Shown here: one piece after another, positions 60,425-64,000 of the stretch
Position numbering within the stretch: position 1 is the stretch's first letter
Layout of the letters: each line of letters opens with the position of its first letter
Origin: Pseudomonas nitroreducens
GTDB taxonomy: Bacteria; Pseudomonadota; Gammaproteobacteria; Pseudomonadales; Pseudomonadaceae
Length of the DNA stretch: 64,000 nt
NCBI RefSeq assembly: GCF_024170165.1
Contig: NZ_JALJXP010000001.1
Coordinates: 372,001 to 436,000 of the forward strand
Direction of reading: 5' to 3'
Translations under genes and position numbers: made by a program
Notes under the pieces: model-generated
What the model saw: only the letters and a program-made list of their open reading frames with translations
The model's database searches: none
What the model was told of the DNA's origin: nothing

Positions 60425-60474
60425 CCCAGGTCACTGATGTGACTGGGCGAGGATAGGAATGGCAGGTGTGCCCA
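60422..60474 (-). promoter_or_regulatory. Candidate promoter and 5' hairpin of the C4/BRO transcript
   Basis: Minus strand: TTGTTG, 17 bases, TATCCT, then a hairpin GTCAC-ATCA-GTGAC extended by CCCA/TGGG-type pairs (about 60424-60446). The spacing is ideal for sigma-70, though the -10 is imperfect. Confidence 0.5.
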
Positions 60475-61213
60475 ACAAGCAGCGGTTTCCGGCTTGCCTG
60501 TAGGAGCGAGCTTGTGACCCACAGGGACGTGGGAAATGCCGAAATCCGTAGGGAACGGATTCGGCCTCGCGAACCGCCCAACGCTGGCGTTCCCGTGTGC
60601 GTAGGAGCGGACTCTGTCCGCGATGCTTCCAGGTCGGGTGTTCTGCGCCGCTTCGACGTGCGCGTGGGCTTTTTGTTTCGCCCCCTCGGGCGACCTCCTT
60701 TGGCAAACGACCCAAAGGAGGCAAAGGTCTTGCCCCGGACATCCGGTTTTTCGCTTAGGCGAAAAATTCCCTCGTTGAATCGGAGTTTCAGGGGCACGCG
60801 CTGACGGGCCATCCCTGGCCCGACAGCGCTCTCGCGACATCCATGTCGCTCAACCCCTGAAACTCCGCTTCAACGAGGCCTCCTGAACGGGGCAGCTCGG
60901 TGCGAGCGGATATTTATCTGGAAGTCTTCAAGAGCCAGAGCCGGACCCATGAATCGTAGGGCGCATAACCCGGAACGGGTTATCCGCCAGAACGGCGGAT
61001 AACGCCGGAGGCGGTATGCGCCCTACGGGAGCTGTTCGTGCCGGCTGAAACGGTGGTTACGCTACGCACCGAGCGGTCCCCTCTCCCCCGGGAGAGGGTT
61101 AGGGTGAGGGGTGGCCCCACGCAGGAGTCATGCGGGGCGCAGGCTATCGGTGATACGCCGGCAGGGCCGGCGTTGGGCGGGTTCGCGAGCAAGCTCGCTC
61201 CTACAGGGGCTGA
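60475..61213. other. Gene-poor repeat region downstream of the C4 module
   Basis: About 740 bases with only spurious frames. Contents: REP-type units at 60500-60519, 60601-60625 and 61182-61206; a hairpin TTTTTCGC-TTA-GGCGAAAAA near 60747-60766; a 25-bp-arm inverted repeat at 60770-60878; the GGGCGCATAACCC repeat at 60956-61027; and a CCCTCTCCC repeat at 61078-61112. Reading frames through this region encode low-complexity Pseudomonas repeat peptides, not genes. Confidence 0.7.
60770..60878. repeat. Long inverted repeat (25-bp arms)
   Basis: The arms 60770-60794 and 60854-60878 match at 24 of 25 positions (core GGAGTTTCAGGGG / CCCCTGAAACTCC). Between them are two smaller hairpins, CGGGCCA-TCC-CTGGCCCG (near 60814-60832) and GCGACAT-CC-ATGTCGC (near 60834-60849). 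The whole could form a cruciform or cloverleaf RNA of about 110 bases. Confidence 0.8.
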
Positions 61214-61639
61214 TCAGCCCAGGTGTTTCTTCAGGTAGATGCGCTGATGCCCCGGCGGGCAGTCTTCCAGCACGCCCATGCGCTCGAAGCCCTGCTTCTC
61301 GTAGAAGCCGGGGGCCTGGAAGCTGTAGGTGTAGAGGAACAGGCCGACGCAGCCGCGGCGGCGGGCTTCGTCTTCGGCCAGGGCGATGAGCTGGCTGCCC
61401 AGGCCGCTTCCGCGCTGGTCGTCCTGCAGCCAGAGGTAGTCGATGTAGAGCCAGCCCATGCCGGACTGGCCGAACATGCCGCCGACCACTTCGCCGTCTT
61501 CGCTGCGGGCGTAGAGTTCGAAGTCGTCGTAGGTGTTGCTGCGGCCCATCTGGCCCAGGTTGTAGGCGAGCAGGCCCTTGACCACGACGTCGCGGGCTTG
61601 CGGGTCGATGCCGAGGGTGAAGTCGAATTGGCTGTGCAT
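61214..61639 (-). CDS. GNAT-family N-acetyltransferase
   Basis: A 141-residue GNAT. The acetyl-CoA loop is DDQRGSGLGSQLIALAEDEARRRGC (motif A, Q/RxxGxG/A-like), and APGFYEKQGFERMGVLEDCPPGHQRIYLKKHL is the C-terminal motif B region. The substrate is unknown; the overall pattern resembles small-molecule or amine acetyltransferases. It stands alone, with REP sequence just past its stop and a 105-base gap to the DUF2845 gene upstream on the same strand. Confidence 0.88.
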   Translation of the reverse strand: MHSQFDFTLGIDPQARDVVVKGLLAYNLGQMGRSNTYDDFELYARSEDGEVVGGMFGQSGMGWLYIDYLWLQDDQRGSGLGSQLIALAEDEARRRGCVGLFLYTYSFQAPGFYEKQGFERMGVLEDCPPGHQRIYLKKHLG

Positions 61640-61744
61640 GGTGCCCTCCGGATTGGCGAAGGCGACCAGTCTAGGGAGATGCTGCCACGATGGGTAGGCG
61701 CCATTGGTAGCGGCGGGCGTGCTGGGACGATTCGTGCGGGACGC

Positions 61745-62059
61745 TCAGAGCAGTTCCTTGCGCGTGGTGTTGATCAGTTGCAGCTGTGTGTCGCGGAAGA
61801 ACAGGTAGCGGTACGTGCCGTTGTTCGGTCCGTACATCCAGGTCTCCAGCTGCGGCTGGCCGGGGATGAACTTGCCGTCCGGCCCGCGCCGTGGCTGCGT
61901 GGGCGGCGTGACGACGCGCTTGTCCGGCTGTCCGCACTTGGCGAGCACCGCGTCCATCGGGTCGCCTTCGTTGATCAGGCCGGTGCCGCAACGCAGGGTG
62001 CCGGCCTGGGCGGTGCCGGCGGCGAGGGTGAGGAGCAGGGCGATCAGCCAGGGGCGCAT
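61745..62059 (-). CDS. DUF2845 secreted protein
   Basis: A 104-residue periplasmic protein: signal peptide MRPWLIALLLTLAAGTAQA, then GTLRCGTGLINEGDPMDAVLAKCGQPDKR, the DUF2845 pattern with two cysteines likely to form a disulfide. The fold is thought to resemble SmpA/OmlA-type small beta proteins; function is unknown. Two members in tandem are common in Pseudomonas, but only one is seen here. It lies 74 bases from the NYN gene stop, same strand. Confidence 0.83.
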   Translation of the reverse strand: MRPWLIALLLTLAAGTAQAGTLRCGTGLINEGDPMDAVLAKCGQPDKRVVTPPTQPRRGPDGKFIPGQPQLETWMYGPNNGTYRYLFFRDTQLQLINTTRKELL

Positions 62060-62133
62060 GAGGCGGTTCCGTTGCGGGTTCGGCGGTCAGTCTAACGCCG
62101 GGCAATCGCGTGCTGCATTGCGCTGACGCAGGC

Positions 62134-62940
62134 TCAGCGCAGCGGGCCGACGTTGCGCACGTAGAGGTCCTTGCCGCCTGAGCTGCCGATGCCGCGCGCC
62201 TGCAGTTCGAAGCGCTTGGGGTGGCCCTTGATCAGGTCGCTGAGCTTCTTGAAGCCATACAGGCGCGGGTCGAAGGCCGGCTGCAGTTTGCTGATGTTCT
62301 GCCCCAGGGCGCCCAGCTGCACCCAGTCGTCGTCGTCGCCGTCGATGTCGTCGAGCACCTTGGCGATGAAGTCCAGCGGGACTTTCTGCGACTTGGGTTT
62401 GCTGGCCGGTTTCGGCGCTTCGGTGGTGCTCGGGGCGGCGGCCTTGTCGGTGGCCGGCGCGGGTTCGGCGACGGGCTCGGCGGCGGCGCGGAGGATCTCG
62501 GTGTAGATGAATTTGTCGCAGGCAGAGACGAAGGGCTTGGGCGTCTTCTCCTCGCCGAAGCCGTAGACGGTCAGCCCTTCCTCGCGCAGCCGTGCTGCCA
62601 GGCGGGTGAAGTCGCTGTCGCTGGACACCAGGCAGAAGCCGTCGAAGCGCCGCGTGTAGAGCAGGTCCATGGCGTCGATGATCAGCGCGCTGTCGGTGGC
62701 GTTCTTGCCGCTGGTGTAGGCGAACTGCTGCATGGGCTGGATGGAGTGGTCGAGCAGCACCTGCTTCCACTTGCCCAGGTTGGGCTTGGTCCAGTCGCCG
62801 TAGATGCGCTTGACGCTGGCGACGCCATACTTGGCGATCTCCTCGAACAACCCCTCGACGATGGCGGCGGGTGCATTGTCGGCGTCGATCAGGACGGCGA
62901 GATGGGTCTGCTGGCGAGGGGAGGGAGACTTGTTGGCCAT
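62134..62940 (-). CDS. NYN-domain putative ribonuclease with C-terminal LOTUS/OST-HTH domain
   Basis: A 268-residue protein. The N-terminal NYN (LabA/DUF88, PIN-like) domain has catalytic acidic residues in LAVLIDADNAP (about residues 14-24), DSALIIDAMDLLYT and LVSSDSDFTRLAARLREEGLTVYGFGE. An alanine/proline/lysine-rich linker (about 150-190) joins a LOTUS/OST-HTH domain (VPLDFIAKVLDDIDGDDDDWVQLGALGQNISKLQP and LSDLIKGHPKRFELQ). LOTUS domains bind RNA, often G-rich or structured, and NYN domains cleave RNA, so an RNA-targeting nuclease is likely. No partner gene is evident. Confidence 0.87.
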   Translation of the reverse strand: MANKSPSPRQQTHLAVLIDADNAPAAIVEGLFEEIAKYGVASVKRIYGDWTKPNLGKWKQVLLDHSIQPMQQFAYTSGKNATDSALIIDAMDLLYTRRFDGFCLVSSDSDFTRLAARLREEGLTVYGFGEEKTPKPFVSACDKFIYTEILRAAAEPVAEPAPATDKAAAPSTTEAPKPASKPKSQKVPLDFIAKVLDDIDGDDDDWVQLGALGQNISKLQPAFDPRLYGFKKLSDLIKGHPKRFELQARGIGSSGGKDLYVRNVGPLR

Positions 62941-63029
62941 GCTGCATCCTTTGCATGTGGTCCATGGACCTTAATCAGGTTCACCCCGGGATGCCAGTCA
63001 CGCGGAAGCATTCGTGCGTGCGGGCCGTC

Positions 63030-63818
63030 TCAGGCCGTGGCGAACTCGCATTTGTCGCGCCCGCTGCGCTTGGCGTCGAGCAGGGCGGCGTCGGCGCGGC
63101 TGAGGGTCTGGGAGTAGCTTTCGCCCGGGTGGTGCTCGGCGACGCCGAAGCTGGCGGTCACCGACAGGGCGTTGGTGCCTACGCGCACGGCCAGGCAGCG
63201 GATGTCGTTGCGCACCCGTTCGATGATGGCGGCGGCGTCGGTCAGGCGGGTGTCGGGGAGGATCAGCAGGAATTCCTCGCCGCCCCAGCGACCGCAGAGG
63301 TCGTACTGGCGCAGGGCGGACTCCATGGCGCGGCCGATTTCCACCAGCACGCGGTCGCCCACTTCATGACCCCAGGTGTCGTTGACCTGCTTGAAGCGGT
63401 CGACGTCGAGCATGGCCAGCACGTAGGACTCGCCGTGGCGCTGGGCGCGTTCGCTTTCTTCGCGCAGGCGCTCCATCAGCAGGCGGCGGTTGGCGATGCC
63501 GGTGAGGGTGTCGTGGGTCGAGGCTTCCTTCAGCGCGACGTTGAGGTCACGCATCATGTCCTGGTAGCGGTCGGAGATGCGCGCGACCTTTTCCAGCTGG
63601 CGCAGCTGCTTGTGGTAGCGCTCGGAGAGGGTGCTGTTCTGCTGCCGGGCCATGGACTGGAAACCGTCGGAGATCCGCGCGATGCGCTCCAGGCGCGCGA
63701 GCTGGTCGAGGGATTGCTGGTGCTTCTGGTACAGGGCTTCGCGCAGCGGGTGCCCTTCGTACTGTGGGTCGGCCAGCAGGTCTTCGATCAGCAGGTCCAG
63801 CTCGCGCTCGCTAGTCAT
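63030..63818 (-). CDS. siaD: Diguanylate cyclase SiaD
   Basis: A 262-residue cytoplasmic GGDEF enzyme. The first 95 residues form coiled-coil helices (LDQLARLERIARISDGFQSM, then LRQLEKVARISDRYQDMM). The GGDEF domain has RWGGEEF near residue 177, an active-site variant that retains activity in the family. In P. aeruginosa SiaD makes c-di-GMP for aggregation and biofilm formation, and SiaC binds and activates it. It begins five bases after the siaC stop. The assignment rests on the DUF1987 neighbour and domain layout. Confidence 0.9.
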   Translation of the reverse strand: MTSERELDLLIEDLLADPQYEGHPLREALYQKHQQSLDQLARLERIARISDGFQSMARQQNSTLSERYHKQLRQLEKVARISDRYQDMMRDLNVALKEASTHDTLTGIANRRLLMERLREESERAQRHGESYVLAMLDVDRFKQVNDTWGHEVGDRVLVEIGRAMESALRQYDLCGRWGGEEFLLILPDTRLTDAAAIIERVRNDIRCLAVRVGTNALSVTASFGVAEHHPGESYSQTLSRADAALLDAKRSGRDKCEFATA

Positions 63819-63823
63819 GGCTC

Positions 63824-64000
63824 TTACTCGTCGTAGGCTTGGATGACGAACGGGAAGGTGCAGTCCTCGCGGAATTCCTCGGCCAGTTCGGCGACGCGCT
63901 CGTTGCGTCGGTCATAGTGCCACGCGACGCTCGTGGCGCGGCCCTGGCCGTGGGCTTCTTCGAGCAGGTCGAAGATGTCCATCATGGCCTTGATCGAGCT
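63824..64000 (-). CDS. siaC: SiaC regulatory phosphoprotein (DUF1987), C-terminal part
   Basis: The last 58 codons of a minus-strand gene running off the window edge. The visible C-terminus (IFDLLEEAHGQGRATSVAWHYDRRNERVAELAEEFRED) is the DUF1987 pattern. SiaC is a small protein whose phosphorylation by SiaB and dephosphorylation by SiaA control its binding to SiaD. It is followed after five bases by siaD; siaA and siaB would lie beyond 64000. Confidence 0.87.
   Translation of the reverse strand, partial: SSIKAMMDIFDLLEEAHGQGRATSVAWHYDRRNERVAELAEEFREDCTFPFVIQAYDE

Noticed and set aside
60204..60840. Overlapping minus-strand frames of 103-202 codons
   Set aside because: They translate the C4 leader and dispersed repeats; similar spurious peptides are widely annotated in Pseudomonas.

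Overview
The window is a high-GC gammaproteobacterial chromosome segment that I assign to a Pseudomonas close to the P. aeruginosa / P. nitroreducens / P. citronellolis group. The evidence is recognisable gene order: the D-rhamnan (common polysaccharide antigen, CPA) cluster rmd-gmd-wbpW-wzm-wzt-wbpX-wbpY-wbpZ, pntAA-pntAB-pntB, the aa3 oxidase genes coxB-coxA-ctaG-cox3 with surf1, ctaA, cyoE and sco, the beta-alanine genes bauR/bauA-bauB-bauC, and siaC-siaD. From memory, the PAO1 counterparts lie on both sides of oriC (PA54xx and PA00xx-PA01xx), so this looks like an origin-proximal region with local rearrangements. I see no rRNA, tRNA, insertion sequence, integrase or CRISPR array.

Layout. 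1-2558: two plus-strand polytopic membrane proteins, probably GT-C-like glycosyltransferases; the first is cut by the window edge. 2571-10985: a seven-gene minus-strand cassette reading gtrA-like, dprE1-like, dprE2-like, two large GT-C-like membrane proteins that share a C-terminal domain, and two acyltransferase-3 proteins. It resembles the mycobacterial arabinan locus (Rv3789-Rv3790-Rv3791 followed by membrane arabinosyltransferases) and suggests a lipid-linked pentofuranose used to decorate a surface glycan. 11275-20521: CPA synthesis, ABC export and rhamnosyltransfer. 20594-22655: a DUF1127 protein and a CoA-transferase. 22842-25774: proton-translocating transhydrogenase.

26400-35139: cytochrome c oxidase structural genes (coxB-coxA-ctaG-cox3, closed by a strong terminator) and a separate assembly operon (surf1, a Sco-like CxxxC protein, ctaA, cyoE, sco, also closed by a terminator), with a small twin-transmembrane gene divergent between them. 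35557-42394: a helical protein, a SulP transporter with beta-carbonic anhydrase, a TerB-domain protein, a LexA-boxed radical SAM gene and an AT-rich, probably acquired acyltransferase. 42467-50059: PiT phosphate transporter, RelE with a Phd/RelB hybrid antitoxin, a YheV-like protein, oligopeptidase A, gamma-carbonic anhydrase, an unknown lipoprotein and a HAD phosphatase.

50230-54220: a minus-strand set of FAD monooxygenase, RidA, DUF1028 and an ArgE-like deacylase, probably a catabolic pathway for a nitrogenous compound. 54599-58987: bauR and bauABC. 59148-59703: YefM-YoeB. 59735-60430: an orphan BRO/antirepressor gene preceded by what I read as a C4-type phage antisense RNA, followed by about 0.8 kb of palindromic repeats. 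61214-64000: GNAT acetyltransferase, DUF2845, NYN-LOTUS protein, siaD and partial siaC.

The two most notable items are the DprE/GtrA/GT-C cassette next to the D-rhamnan locus and the C4-RNA/BRO module outside any visible prophage.
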